From Bacteroidales bacterium (GTDB lineage Bacteria; Bacteroidota; Bacteroidia; Bacteroidales; UBA932): DNA of 64,000 nucleotides. The notes beneath the pieces were generated by a model, which worked only from the letters and a program-made list of their open reading frames with translations, was not told the DNA's origin and did not search any database. Where the stretch lies: NCBI GenBank assembly GCA_017549505.1, contig JAFYUS010000056.1, positions 1-64,000 on the forward strand. The letters run 5' to 3'. Positions 37,251 to 46,541 of the stretch are shown piece by piece (within the stretch, counting starts at the first letter, position 1; each line of letters opens with the position of its first letter). Both the position numbers and the translations under genes were made by a program.

Positions 37251-38807
37251 ATGGAACGTAAGACAAGGGTAAGATTCGCCCCATCTCCAACAGGACCTCT
37301 CCACATGGGAGGCGTGCGTACAGCACTTTACAATTACCTCTTCGCAAAGCAGCGCGGAGGAGATTTCATCATAAGGATCGAGGATACCGACTCGCAGAGA
37401 TTCGTTCCCGGAGCCGAGAAATACATAATCGAAGCGCTTAACTGGTGCGGCATCGTTCCTGACGAAGGAGTAGATGCTTCAGGAAATGTCGTAGAGACTG
37501 CATCTGAGCGCCATCCGCATGCCCCTTACAGACAGAGCCAGAGGAAGCCTATCTACCGTCAGTATGCAGAGCAGCTGGTGGAGGGCGGCTTCGCCTACTA
37601 TGCATTCGACACTGCCGAGGAACTCGGCGCGAAGCGTGCCGAGATGGAGGCAGCCGGCGAGACATTCATCTACGGCCAGACCACCCGTATGGGACTCCGC
37701 AACTCACTTTCTATGCCGGAGGCTGAGTGGAAGGAACTCCTTGAGACACGTACTGACTGGACCATCAGATTCAAGATGCCGGAAAACCGTGTTGTGGAAA
37801 TGGATGACCTTATCCGCGGACATGTCGAAGTGAACACATCTACCCTCGACGACAAGGTACTCTGGAAGAGAGCTGACGAACTCCCTACATACCACCTTGC
37901 AAACATCGTTGATGACCACCTTATGGAGATCACAGAGGTGATCCGCGGCGAGGAGTGGCTTCCGTCGCTTCCTCTCCACTACCTCCTCTACGAGGCATTC
38001 GGATGGACAGAGACACAGCCAAGATTCGCCCACCTTTCTCTCCTTCTCAAGCCGGACGGAAAGGGCAAGCTCAGCAAGCGCGACGGAGACCGCCTCGGTT
38101 TCCCTGTATTCCCGCTCAAGTGGGTAAATGCAGAAGGTGAGGTTTCACGCGGATACCGTGAAGACGGATATTTCCCTGAAGCATTCGTGAATCTTCTTGC
38201 GATGCTCGGTTGGAACCCTGGCAACGATCAGGAACTCTTCACTCTTGACGAACTCGTGCAGGCATTCTCGCTTGAAAGAGTAGTCAAGTCAGGTGCAAGA
38301 TTCAATGCAGACAAGGCAAAGTGGTTCAACAAGGAGTATCTCCGCAAGAAGAGCGTGGCAGAACTTACAGACCTCTACATGCCTGTACTTGAAAGCAAGG
38401 GCGTGACCGGATTCTCACGCGAGTATGTTGAGAAAGTGGTTACCCTGATTCAGGAAAGAGCTACATTCGTAGCAGATTTCTGGGACATAGCTTCTTACCT
38501 GTTCGTAGCTCCGAAGACATTCGTAGAGAAGGATGCAGCTAAATTCTGGAAGGAAGAGAACTATACACTCGCTCTGAAGGTAGCAGACTTCATCCTCGCA
38601 TTCGAAGGAGAATTCACAAAGGAGAATCTCGAAGGCCCGCTCGAAGAATACATCCGCAGCAATGAGTGGCCTATGGGCAAGGTGATGAACTGCCTCCGTC
38701 TTGCACTCGTAGGTGCATCAAGCGGACTAGGAATCGCCGATATCGTGACACTCATCGGCAAAGATGAGTTCGCAAGAAGAATCGAATACATCAAAGCAAC
38801 TTTATAA
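37251..38807 (+). CDS. gltX: Glutamyl-tRNA synthetase
   Basis: This 518-residue class I aminoacyl-tRNA synthetase charges tRNA-Glu. The HIGH-type motif is FAPSPTGPLHMGGVRTAL, the KMSKS-type loop is GKLSKRDGDRLGF, and the YHLANIVDDHLMEITEVIRGEEWLPS and PRFAHLSLLLKPDG blocks are present. The C-terminal helical domain for the anticodon is of normal length. It is followed after 2 bp by rpiB. Confidence 0.98.
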   Translation: MERKTRVRFAPSPTGPLHMGGVRTALYNYLFAKQRGGDFIIRIEDTDSQRFVPGAEKYIIEALNWCGIVPDEGVDASGNVVETASERHPHAPYRQSQRKPIYRQYAEQLVEGGFAYYAFDTAEELGAKRAEMEAAGETFIYGQTTRMGLRNSLSMPEAEWKELLETRTDWTIRFKMPENRVVEMDDLIRGHVEVNTSTLDDKVLWKRADELPTYHLANIVDDHLMEITEVIRGEEWLPSLPLHYLLYEAFGWTETQPRFAHLSLLLKPDGKGKLSKRDGDRLGFPVFPLKWVNAEGEVSRGYREDGYFPEAFVNLLAMLGWNPGNDQELFTLDELVQAFSLERVVKSGARFNADKAKWFNKEYLRKKSVAELTDLYMPVLESKGVTGFSREYVEKVVTLIQERATFVADFWDIASYLFVAPKTFVEKDAAKFWKEENYTLALKVADFILAFEGEFTKENLEGPLEEYIRSNEWPMGKVMNCLRLALVGASSGLGIADIVTLIGKDEFARRIEYIKATL

Positions 38808-38809
38808 TT

Positions 38810-39241
38810 ATGAAAATAGGTATCTGCAATGACCATGCTGGTGTAGAGTACAAGAACCAGCTGATGGAATACCTTTCAGGAAAGGGGTATGAAATGGTCA
38901 ACTTCGGTACTGACACTACCGCAAGCATGGACTATCCTGACGTGGCCCACCCTCTCGCAGAGGCGGTGGAAAGCGGAAAGGTCGACCTCGGAATCGCATT
39001 CTGCGGCACAGGAAACGGCATCGGAATAACCCTCAACAAGCATCAGGGCATCCGCGCCGGACTCTGCTGGACTCCGGAGATAGGTCGTCTCATCAAACAG
39101 CACAACAACGCTAACGTGCTTGTGATGCCGGCAAGGTTCATCCCATATGAAACAGTTGTAGAGATTACTGATGCTTGGCTCGGCGAGACCTTCGAAGGAG
39201 GACGTCACCAGACCCGCATCGACAAGATGCCTTGTAAATAA
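38810..39241 (+). CDS. rpiB: Ribose-5-phosphate isomerase B
   Basis: This 143-residue protein of the RpiB/LacAB family interconverts ribose 5-phosphate and ribulose 5-phosphate in the pentose phosphate pathway. The motifs are ICNDHAGVEYK at the start, FGTDTTASMDYPDVAHPLA, and the active-site cysteine segment AFCGTGNGIGITLNKHQGIRAGL. The length is normal and it lies between gltX and truB. Confidence 0.96.
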   Translation: MKIGICNDHAGVEYKNQLMEYLSGKGYEMVNFGTDTTASMDYPDVAHPLAEAVESGKVDLGIAFCGTGNGIGITLNKHQGIRAGLCWTPEIGRLIKQHNNANVLVMPARFIPYETVVEITDAWLGETFEGGRHQTRIDKMPCK

Positions 39242-39247
39242 TACGAT

Positions 39248-40114
39248 TTGGAAGCATTGATATTAAGACCGGATTCTTCTCCTCTGAGCAGAAACATAGA
39301 GGACTATCCGGAAGGGATAATAATCCCTATCGACAAACCATACAGATGGACATCGGCGGACGTGATCAGAAAGGTCAAGTTCGCCGCTATCCGTCATTTC
39401 GGCAAGAAGAATCTCAAGGTAGGACATGCCGGCACACTTGACCCGCTGGCGACAGGCGTGCTGCTTGTATGCATCGGCAAGGCTACAAAGCTTGCCGAGA
39501 CGCTCCAGTCCCATGACAAGGAGTATGTTGCCGGCATCACTTTCGGAGCCACTACCCCTTCATACGATCTTGAGAAGGAGATAGACAGGTTCTTCCCGCA
39601 TGAACATATAACTGCCGAGGCTGTTGCCGAGGCGTTGCCGGAATTCATCGGCGAGCAGGACCAGATCGCTCCGCTCTTCAGCGCTAAATCCGTTGATGGC
39701 GTGAGAGCCTATGAATTAGCCCGCAAGCTTTACAGAACTATGGGACGGAGTGATTCCGATGACGCGGCAGATATTGACGCGGCGGCTAAGGACCTGCTGA
39801 GGGTTTCCAGAATCAATATCAGCGAACTGGAGCTGATTGAATTCTGTCATGACAGCCATGCGGCTGTCGAGACAGAAAATCAAGGTGCATCAAGCAGGAT
39901 AAATGTTACTGACAATTCGGCGTTGGGACTGCCACGTGCTGTGGTGAGGATGGCATGCAGCAAGGGAACTTATGTCCGCGCATTCGCCCGCGACCTGGGC
40001 GAAGCCCTCGGTAGCGGCGCTCACCTCGACAGCCTCCAGCGCAGCCGCAGCGGCATCTTCCACGTCGAAGACGCATTGACAGTTGAACAGGCGATAGAAT
40101 GTCTAAAACAGTAG
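39248..40114 (+). CDS. truB: tRNA pseudouridine-55 synthase TruB, TTG start
   Basis: This protein of about 288 residues makes pseudouridine 55 in the T-loop of tRNAs. The core motif GHAGTLDPLATGVLLVCIGKATKL contains the catalytic aspartate; IDKPYRWTSADVIRKVK and CSKGTYVRAFARDLGEAL are also family marks. No in-frame ATG lies before the core, so the TTG at 39248, 6 bp after rpiB, is taken as start. An extra 30-35-residue hydrophilic segment (HAAVETENQGASSRINV) sits before the C-terminal motif. The last 16 bp overlap the MATE gene. Confidence 0.93.
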   Translation: MEALILRPDSSPLSRNIEDYPEGIIIPIDKPYRWTSADVIRKVKFAAIRHFGKKNLKVGHAGTLDPLATGVLLVCIGKATKLAETLQSHDKEYVAGITFGATTPSYDLEKEIDRFFPHEHITAEAVAEALPEFIGEQDQIAPLFSAKSVDGVRAYELARKLYRTMGRSDSDDAADIDAAAKDLLRVSRINISELELIEFCHDSHAAVETENQGASSRINVTDNSALGLPRAVVRMACSKGTYVRAFARDLGEALGSGAHLDSLQRSRSGIFHVEDALTVEQAIECLKQ

Positions 40115-41439
40115 GAACATACTCATACAGGAATATCTGGAAGGTGGCTTATCCGATCCTGATAAGCCTGGTGATGGAGCAGATGATCGGTCTGACAGAT
40201 ACGGCCTTTCTCGGAAGGGTCGGGGAAGTCGAACTGGGAGCATCGGCTATAGCCATCGTGTACTATATGGTCCTGTTCATGATCGGATTCGGCTTCAGTC
40301 TCGGAGCACAGATCATCATAGGAAGACGAAACGGAGAAGGAAACTTCAGGGAGACAGGAAAGATCTTCTGGAACGGTCTTTACTTCGTCCTCGGACTCGC
40401 AGGAGCGCTGATAGTCCTTTCCGAATTGTTCTCCCCTGCCTTGATGAAGCTGATGGTCTCATCCACAGCTATTTACGAAGCCGCTCTCAGTTACGTCAGA
40501 TGGCGTCTTCCCGGCATGGCATTCGCTTTTGTCACAGCTATGTTCCGCGCCTTCTATGTAGGAACGACCCAGACCAAGACTCTGACTCTCAACTCTGTGG
40601 TGATGGTAGCATCCAATATAATATTCAATTGGATCCTCATCTTCGGAAAGTTCGGACTTCCGGCCCTCGGCATCACAGGAGCAGCGATCGGATCAAGCCT
40701 TGCAGAACTCGTTTCCCTGATATTCTTCGTGGTCTATACCGCCAGGAAATGTGACAAGAAGAAATATGGACTCGACAAAGCTGCAGGATTCGACGCAGCA
40801 GAGCTCAAGGGCATGATGCCGGTATGTTCATGGACCATGATCCAGAACACGATATCGATTTCCACCTGGTTCATCTTCTTCCTCTATATAGAACATCTGG
40901 GAGAAAGGGCTCTGGCGATCTCGAACATCACCAGGAGCGTCTCCGGACTGATATGGGTCGTACTGCAGGCCTTCTCTGCCACATGCAGCACCCTGGTCAG
41001 CAACATAATAGGTGAAGGTCATCAGGATAAGGTAATGTCATTGGTAAAACGCATCCTTAAGCTGTCATATGGCATAGTGAGTGCCATGATCATAGTCTTC
41101 TGTCTCTTTCCTGATGCCATAGCAAGGATATACACAGACATTCCTTCCCTTGTGAGTGCATCCATACCTGCCATCGTGGTGATGTGTTCGTCATATTTCC
41201 TCAACGTCGGAGGTCAGGTATTCTTCCAGGCCGTATCCGGAACAGGAAGTACAAAGACAGCATTCAAACTGGAGATGGTGGCTCTGGCCGTCTATATGAT
41301 CTATTGCACCGTCATCATCGGCATCTTGAAACTGGACGTTGCAATCTGCTGGACTGCCGAACATGTATACGCAGGAATGCTCCTTCTTTGCAGCTGGTGG
41401 TATATGCGTTCCGGCCGTTGGAAGAACCGTAGCATCTGA
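40099..41439 (+). CDS. MATE-family multidrug/sodium antiporter
   Basis: This 446-residue membrane protein has twelve predicted helices in two similar halves, the pattern of MATE exporters that remove drugs or metabolites using sodium or proton gradients. Family landmarks are the opening WKVAYPILISLVMEQMIGLTDTAFLGRVGEVELGA, GAQIIIGRRNGEG and the second-half repeat around SWTMIQNTISISTWFIFFLYIEHLG. It overlaps truB by 16 bp, so it is probably read from the gltX-rpiB-truB transcript. The substrate is unknown. Confidence 0.93.
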   Translation: MSKTVGTYSYRNIWKVAYPILISLVMEQMIGLTDTAFLGRVGEVELGASAIAIVYYMVLFMIGFGFSLGAQIIIGRRNGEGNFRETGKIFWNGLYFVLGLAGALIVLSELFSPALMKLMVSSTAIYEAALSYVRWRLPGMAFAFVTAMFRAFYVGTTQTKTLTLNSVVMVASNIIFNWILIFGKFGLPALGITGAAIGSSLAELVSLIFFVVYTARKCDKKKYGLDKAAGFDAAELKGMMPVCSWTMIQNTISISTWFIFFLYIEHLGERALAISNITRSVSGLIWVVLQAFSATCSTLVSNIIGEGHQDKVMSLVKRILKLSYGIVSAMIIVFCLFPDAIARIYTDIPSLVSASIPAIVVMCSSYFLNVGGQVFFQAVSGTGSTKTAFKLEMVALAVYMIYCTVIIGILKLDVAICWTAEHVYAGMLLLCSWWYMRSGRWKNRSI

Positions 41440-41457
41440 CTTCCGCACAAAATATGA

Positions 41458-42114
41458 TTACACGACACGGTATTGCTTGATGGCACGGGTCATAACGTAG
41501 TCGAGAGGATATTTTGCCCGGCTGACCGCTGCCCTTCGGGCAAGGTCGGCCGCGTATGTGTCTCCTGCATCCATCAGCCTTATCACGTTGTCAGTCAGGA
41601 CATGTTCCAGCAGAAGATGGAAAGCATGTCCGTGATCCTGATGCTTCAGGTGGCAGAGTTCATGAAGGAGCACATAGTCCTGGAGGACTTTCGGGAGACG
41701 GACTATGTTCAGGTTGAGATTTATGTTTGACTTTGCAGAGCAGCTACCCCAGTTTGTAGCATTGTGCTTGATGGCCACACGGTTGTAGCTGAAGCCGTGG
41801 CGGGCGGCCAGTTCGGCAAGTCGCGGCGGGAGTTCTGCCTTTGCCTTCCTGCGCCATGCCTCGATTTCTTCAGGGGCCGGCATCACGACATCCTTGTATC
41901 TTTCCTTCTGCTTTGCCATGGTCTCGATGACCCAGTCACGTCGCGTCAGGAAGAATGCCTGTGCGACTCCATACGGCACGACATAAGGAACTGAGACGCT
42001 CACCCCTTTGACAGGATGGACCCGGATGCTCATGCTCCGGCTCCTGACACTCTTCCAGAACGTCACCTCCCCTATCTTAGGATCATTGATTATCTTCTCT
42101 GCCTGTTTTGCCAT
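41458..42114 (-). CDS. YgjP-like (DUF45) zinc metallopeptidase
   Basis: This 218-residue cytosolic protein has the YgjP/SprT-like pattern. An N-terminal beta region (EVTFWKSVRSRSMSIRVHPVKGVSVSVP) is followed by the KHNATNWGSCSAKSNINLNLNIVRLP segment and then the zinc motif HELCHLKHQDHGHAF, in which HExxH and a further histidine bind metal. The family is widespread; its substrate is not well defined, and some members sit beside restriction-modification genes, which is not the case here. It is transcribed towards the MATE gene. Confidence 0.92.
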   Translation of the reverse strand: MAKQAEKIINDPKIGEVTFWKSVRSRSMSIRVHPVKGVSVSVPYVVPYGVAQAFFLTRRDWVIETMAKQKERYKDVVMPAPEEIEAWRRKAKAELPPRLAELAARHGFSYNRVAIKHNATNWGSCSAKSNINLNLNIVRLPKVLQDYVLLHELCHLKHQDHGHAFHLLLEHVLTDNVIRLMDAGDTYAADLARRAAVSRAKYPLDYVMTRAIKQYRVV

Positions 42115-42695
42115 TCCTTTACCTTAACCCGAAACGCACGTCTGTAATCATCGTACTGCGCAACGTAAATTTTTCCAAATATAACGAATTTATGCCAGAC
42201 TTCATTCCTTATCTTGCTCATATGAAGAATTGCGCAAGCCGTTGAGCGGGCGATATTGCCATTGATATGATTATAGACCACATCCAGCCGCTCAACGGTC
42301 GGAAATTTCTGCCGTTGAGCGAAGTGAAGGCCATTGAAAGCACTTCTGAGCCAATGTTCCCCGCTCAACGGCTTGGACAACAATCGTCTGGACAAACACT
42401 TAAAGTTCTTCTGTCCGGAGATTCACCTAATATCCCGAAAAAGCACTCTTTCAAAACCCTTCTGTCCGGAGATGTGCTATGTGAAGCATGGGAGTCCTGT
42501 CAGGTTTACTCTGGTCAAAAGCACAAAATACCCCCTATTTTGTGCTTTTGAAGGCTGAAACTATATCCAAAAGAACAAATCAGGTAGGTTTTTGTGCTTT
42601 TGACTTCCTGGAAACACCATCACCACCTCCGGCTATCTGGAAGATGGATGGGAGGGAGTATCCTGAAATCTGCAAAAGGTCTGCAGTCAGAACTG
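42115..42695. repeat. 581-bp intergenic region with nested repeats, no convincing gene
   Basis: No reading frame here looks like a protein. Four copies of a CGCTCAACGG motif alternate in direction: AAGCCGTTGAGCGGG (42236-42250), CCGCTCAACGG (42288-42298), CCGTTGAGCG (42312-42321) and CCCGCTCAACGGCTT (42360-42374). The outer two pair over 15 bp and the inner two over 10 bp. CTTCTGTCCGGAGAT repeats at 42408-42422 and 42459-42473. A 16-bp perfect hairpin (42515-42530 with 42536-42551, loop CCCCC) contains TTTTGTGCTTTTGA, which recurs at 42590-42603. It may be a noncoding RNA locus, a cluster of small inserted palindromes, or gene remains. Confidence 0.6.
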
Positions 42696-43445
42696 TCAAT
42701 ATCCGATTTCTGAGAAGAAGTCCAGAAGGAGAGGAGCGAGTTTCGGGCTGTTGCAGATATATGAACCGTGGTCTTCACCGGGGATGACGACAGCCTTGCC
42801 GCCCGGGATGTTCTCCCCTATCAGGCGGGTATGTTCAGGAAGAATGAGATCATGTTCTCCCGACATTATCAGGGCTGGACATCCGATTCCCTGCATATCC
42901 TCGACCGTCATGGTCGGCTCATTCTGCATCATTATCACCAATGGCTCGTTGCTCGGCTGAGCGAGGAAGCCATTTTCGAATTCGGGCACGAGGGAACCGT
43001 GCACGAAGATGTTCGCACCACCGGTCGCGATGGCACCCAATGTGCCCGGATACATGACCTCGAGCTGGAGGGCGATGTTTCCGCCGTCGCTGAAGCCGAA
43101 TACGGCCGGTTTCTCCAGACCTTTAGCTTTTATGAATTCATATACATCGGACGCCATGTCCTTGTAATGGTATTCGGGCAGGCGGGGGTTCGCGCCTTGG
43201 CCGCGGGAATCGAGGGCATAGACCATGTAACCGGCCTGCGCAAGAGCGCGATGGGCCGTTTCAAGATCGTTATGGCTACCTCCGTTGCCATGGAGAAGGA
43301 TGACCGGCTTGCCGGCACCTTCCGCAGCATAGAAAAGGCTGACGCCGTTCACTTCGATGGTGTCTGTGTAGCTTTCGTATCGTGCTGTATTACAGGATGT
43401 CAGAGTAAAGATTATCAGAAGGGTTAAAAAATGATTGATTTTCAT
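42696..43445 (-). CDS. Alpha/beta-hydrolase-fold lipoprotein
   Basis: This 249-residue protein has a lipoprotein signal peptide (lipobox LTSC, Cys18) and an alpha/beta-hydrolase domain. The oxyanion-hole motif is ILLHGNGG, the nucleophile elbow is GFSDGG (serine), and a catalytic acid and histidine are likely in SGEHDL and GEDHGSY. Family members are esterases, lipases or C-C hydrolases; the substrate cannot be inferred. It is likely lipid-anchored in the envelope. A -7 box lies at 43467-43460, only about 14 bp before the start codon. Confidence 0.9.
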   Translation of the reverse strand: MKINHFLTLLIIFTLTSCNTARYESYTDTIEVNGVSLFYAAEGAGKPVILLHGNGGSHNDLETAHRALAQAGYMVYALDSRGQGANPRLPEYHYKDMASDVYEFIKAKGLEKPAVFGFSDGGNIALQLEVMYPGTLGAIATGGANIFVHGSLVPEFENGFLAQPSNEPLVIMMQNEPTMTVEDMQGIGCPALIMSGEHDLILPEHTRLIGENIPGGKAVVIPGEDHGSYICNSPKLAPLLLDFFSEIGY

Positions 43446-43459
43446 ATGTCAAATTTTTA

Positions 43460-43467
43460 CAAAGTTA
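43460..43467 (-). promoter_or_regulatory. -7 box of the hydrolase lipoprotein gene
   Basis: TAACTTTG on the minus strand (43467 to 43460) is a perfect TAnnTTTG match. With the ATG at 43445 the leader would be about 8 bases. Confidence 0.5.
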
Positions 43468-43520
43468 AAAAATAATCCAATGATTTTCTGCAGATAGGTT
43501 GTTTTCTTGGATATTATGCT

Positions 43521-43528
43521 TATCTTTG
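43521..43528 (+). promoter_or_regulatory. -7 box of rpsO
   Basis: TATCTTTG matches TAnnTTTG perfectly and would give a leader of about 65 bases before the rpsO ATG at 43600. The leader contains a small CCCG/CGGG hairpin that could serve S15 autoregulation, which is known in other bacteria but not shown here. Confidence 0.55.
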
Positions 43529-43599
43529 CGCCCGCTAAAACCCCGTCAACGGGTCGAAGCATTAAACAATTAATTATTAACCTCTAATTTTTTCAAAAG

Positions 43600-43875
43600 A
43601 TGGCTGAATATTTGGCACCAGAGAAAAAACAGGAGCTTTTCGAGAAGTACGGAAAGTCTAATACTGACACAGGTTCTCCAGAGAGCCAGGTGGCATTATT
43701 TTCCTACCGTATCGCTCACCTTACCGAGCATCTTAAGAACAACAAGCACGACTATGTAACTCGTCGTTCACTTCTTAAGCTTGTAGGTAAGCGTCGTCGT
43801 GTACTTGATTATCTCAAGTCAGTTGACATCGAGAGATACAGAGCTATCGTGAAGGAGCTTGGCCTCCGTCGATAA
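43600..43875 (+). CDS. rpsO: 30S ribosomal protein S15
   Basis: This 91-residue protein binds 16S rRNA early in small-subunit assembly. The family motif [32 protein letters not shown] and the basic [18 protein letters not shown] segment are intact and the length is usual. It is followed by a terminator and then pnp, the same order as in many bacteria. Confidence 0.99.
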   Translation: MAEYLAPEKKQELFEKYGKSNTDTGSPESQVALFSYRIAHLTEHLKNNKHDYVTRRSLLKLVGKRRRVLDYLKSVDIERYRAIVKELGLRR

Positions 43876-43899
43876 GCTACTACATAGTAGGAACCGACG

Positions 43900-43941
43900 A
43901 AGGGGGAGCGCTCAAAGAAATTTGGGTAATCCCCCTTTTTT
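43900..43941 (+). terminator. Terminator after rpsO
   Basis: AAGGGGGA (43900-43907) pairs with TCCCCCTT (from 43930) and is followed by a T-run to 43941. The loop is about 22 bases. Confidence 0.75.
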
Positions 43942-44087
43942 CGCACAAAGAAGTCTGATGGCGCAGACAACAACCTGCGGCGCCTGAGGAATGACATACA
44001 TATATATCGGACCTGATATGATGGTCTTTCAGATGAAACAGAATATTAATCCACTCCCATAGGGGGAGGCAGGTTGAAGAACTAATA

Positions 44088-46415
44088 ATGAATATCGTAA
44101 AAAAGACAATCGAATTATCCGACGGTAGGGTAATTGAAATCGAAACCGGTAAGCTTGCAAAGCAGGCTGACGGTTCTGTAGTCGTTAAGATGGGTGGCAC
44201 AATGCTCCTCGCGACTGTTACATGCGCAAAAGACGCAAAGGAGGACGTTGACTTCATGCCTCTCCAGGTAGACTACAAGGAGAAATATGCTTCTGCAGGC
44301 CGCTTCCCAGGCGGATTCATGAAGCGTGAGGGTAAGGCTTCAGACTATGAGATCCTTATCGCACGTCTCGTGGATAGAGCGCTTCGTCCGCTTTTCCCAG
44401 AAGATTTCCACGCAGAAGTTTTCGTAAACGTAAACCTCATCTCGGCAGAGAAGGACATCCAGCCGGATGCACTCGCTGGTCTCGCAGCTTCATCAGCACT
44501 CGCAGTCAGCGACATTCCTTTTGAAGGACCTATCTCTGAGGTACGTGTAGCACGTATCGGAGGCGAGCTCAAGATCAACCCTAACTTCAGCGAGATGGCT
44601 GATGCAGACATCGACCTGATCGTTGCCGCTACTTATGACAACATCATGATGGTGGAGGGTGAGATGAACGAGGTAAGCGAGCACGACATGCTCGAGGCAA
44701 TCAAGTTCGCTCACGAGGAGATCAAGAAGCACTGCAAGGTTCAGATGGAGCTCATGGAGGCTGTAGGCAAGACCGAGAAGAGAACTTACTGCCACGAGGA
44801 GAACGACGAGGAACTCCGCAAGGCTATCCAGGAGTTCTGCTATGACAGATGCTACGCCATCGCGAAGTCAGGTTCTGCAAAGCACGAGCGTTCAGACGCT
44901 TTCGAGGCACTCAAGGAGGAGTTCTACGCAACACTTCCGGAGGAGGAGCAGGAAGAGAAGCACATGATGATCGAAAGATACTACCATGCAGTAGAGAAGG
45001 CTGCCATGAGAAACATGATCCTCGACGAGGGCATCCGTCTCGACGGCCGTAACACTACTACAGTGCGTCCTATCTGGTGTGAGACCGACTACCTTCCATG
45101 CGCACACGGTTCAGCTATCTTCACCCGTGGTGAGACTCAGTCACTCTCGACTGTAACCCTCGGAACAAAGCTCGACATGAAGGAGCGTGACGAGGTGCTC
45201 ATCCAGGACACAGACCAGTTCGTACTCCACTATAACTTCCCTCCATTCTCAACTGGCGAGGCTCGTCCGCAGCGTGGTGTAGGCCGTCGTGAGATCGGAC
45301 ACGGAAACCTTGCATACCGTGCTCTCAAGCCGATGATCCCTATGGCTCCGGAGAATCCATACGCAGTACGCGTAGTTTCAGATATCCTCGAGTCTAACGG
45401 TTCATCATCAATGGCTACCGTATGTGCAGGCTGCCTTGCACTCATGGATGCAGGTGTGAAGATCAAGAAGCCTGTTGCAGGTGTTGCGATGGGTCTTATC
45501 ACAGACAAGGACAATCCTAACGAGCGTTACGCTATCCTTACCGACATCCTCGGTGACGAGGACCACCTCGGAGACATGGACTTCAAGGTTACAGGTACAA
45601 AGGATGGTATCACTGCTACCCAGATGGACATCAAGGTGGACGGTCTTTCATATGACGTTCTCGAGAGAGCTCTCGAGCAGGCACGTCAGGGTCGTCTCCA
45701 CATCATGGGCGAGATGATGAAGACCATCAGCGAGCCACGTGCAGAGTACAAGGAGTTCGTTCCACGTATGGTTCAGATCCGTGTTGCAGGCGAGTTCATC
45801 GGCGCAATCATCGGAAAGGGCGGCGAGACAATCCAGCGTATCCAGCGCGAGACAGGTACTACAATCACAATCACTGAGGAGCAGAACAACGGCGTATCAG
45901 AGGGTGTTGTAGATATCTTCGGTCTTGACAAGGAATCTATGGACAAGGCTCTTAACTGGATCAACGGCATCACAGCAGTTCCTGAAGCAGGTACAGTATA
46001 CCACGGTAAGGTCGTTTCAATCCTCGAGTTCGGTGCATTCGTAGAGATTCTCCCTGGTAAGGAAGGTCTCCTCCATGTATCGGAGATCGCATGGGAGAAG
46101 ACCGAGAAGGTTGAAGACGTACTCAAGGTAGGTGACGAGGTTGACGTGAAGCTCCTCGAGATCGACGAGAAGACAGGCAAGATGAGACTTTCACGCAAGG
46201 CTCTTATCGAGAAGCCTGAGGGATACGTTGAGCCTGAGCGCAAGCCGCGCGGAGACCGCGGCCCACGTCGTGACGACCGTCAGGGAGGCCCACGCCGTGA
46301 TGACCGCAGAGGCGACCGCGGCCCACGCCGCGACGACAGAGGTCCAAGAGGCCCACGTCGTGAGCGCCCTGCAGACGCTCCTGAGCAGCAGAATAACGAA
46401 CCAGAGATGTTCTAA
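44088..46415 (+). CDS. pnp: Polyribonucleotide nucleotidyltransferase (PNPase)
   Basis: This 775-residue trimeric 3'-5' phosphorolytic exoribonuclease degrades mRNA. It has two RNase PH domains, the first from the N-terminus and the second around [38 protein letters not shown]. These are followed by a KH domain ([24 protein letters not shown]) and an S1 domain ([35 protein letters not shown]). The last 60 or so residues are a disordered arginine/glycine/aspartate-rich tail with repeated GPRRDDR units, longer than in E. coli. The 212-bp upstream region contains the rpsO terminator and a CTCCC/GGGAG hairpin; no clear -7 box was seen. Confidence 0.98.
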   Translation: MNIVKKTIELSDGRVIEIETGKLAKQADGSVVVKMGGTMLLATVTCAKDAKEDVDFMPLQVDYKEKYASAGRFPGGFMKREGKASDYEILIARLVDRALRPLFPEDFHAEVFVNVNLISAEKDIQPDALAGLAASSALAVSDIPFEGPISEVRVARIGGELKINPNFSEMADADIDLIVAATYDNIMMVEGEMNEVSEHDMLEAIKFAHEEIKKHCKVQMELMEAVGKTEKRTYCHEENDEELRKAIQEFCYDRCYAIAKSGSAKHERSDAFEALKEEFYATLPEEEQEEKHMMIERYYHAVEKAAMRNMILDEGIRLDGRNTTTVRPIWCETDYLPCAHGSAIFTRGETQSLSTVTLGTKLDMKERDEVLIQDTDQFVLHYNFPPFSTGEARPQRGVGRREIGHGNLAYRALKPMIPMAPENPYAVRVVSDILESNGSSSMATVCAGCLALMDAGVKIKKPVAGVAMGLITDKDNPNERYAILTDILGDEDHLGDMDFKVTGTKDGITATQMDIKVDGLSYDVLERALEQARQGRLHIMGEMMKTISEPRAEYKEFVPRMVQIRVAGEFIGAIIGKGGETIQRIQRETGTTITITEEQNNGVSEGVVDIFGLDKESMDKALNWINGITAVPEAGTVYHGKVVSILEFGAFVEILPGKEGLLHVSEIAWEKTEKVEDVLKVGDEVDVKLLEIDEKTGKMRLSRKALIEKPEGYVEPERKPRGDRGPRRDDRQGGPRRDDRRGDRGPRRDDRGPRGPRRERPADAPEQQNNEPEMF

Positions 46416-46438
46416 GACATTCTGGAAATAATATGGGA

Positions 46439-46475
46439 AGCAGCCGGCTGACGAAAAGTCAGTCGGCTGCTTTGT
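46439..46475 (+). terminator. Terminator after pnp
   Basis: AGCAGCCGGCTGAC (46439-46452) pairs with GTCAGTCGGCTGCT (46458-46471) with one G-T pair, loop GAAAA, then TTTGTTTATT. Confidence 0.88.
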
Positions 46476-46501
46476 TTATTCGCTGAAAAGGATTAACTTT
46501 A
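46471..46501 (+). promoter_or_regulatory. Probable promoter of the histidine-utilisation operon
   Basis: TTTG at 46471-46474 is followed after 19 bp by TAACTTTA (46494-46501), matching 7 of 8 positions of the -7 consensus. The -33 box overlaps the T-run of the pnp terminator. The predicted start near 46508 gives a 34-base leader before ftcD. Confidence 0.5.
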
Positions 46502-46541
46502 AAGATTGTTTAAGAAATTTATTAAAACTATATAAACCTAT

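Noticed and set aside
42267-42558. Two overlapping plus-strand open frames of 74-94 codons
   Set aside because: Their translations only reflect the DNA repeats in this gap, and neither frame shows protein-like composition or a good start signal.
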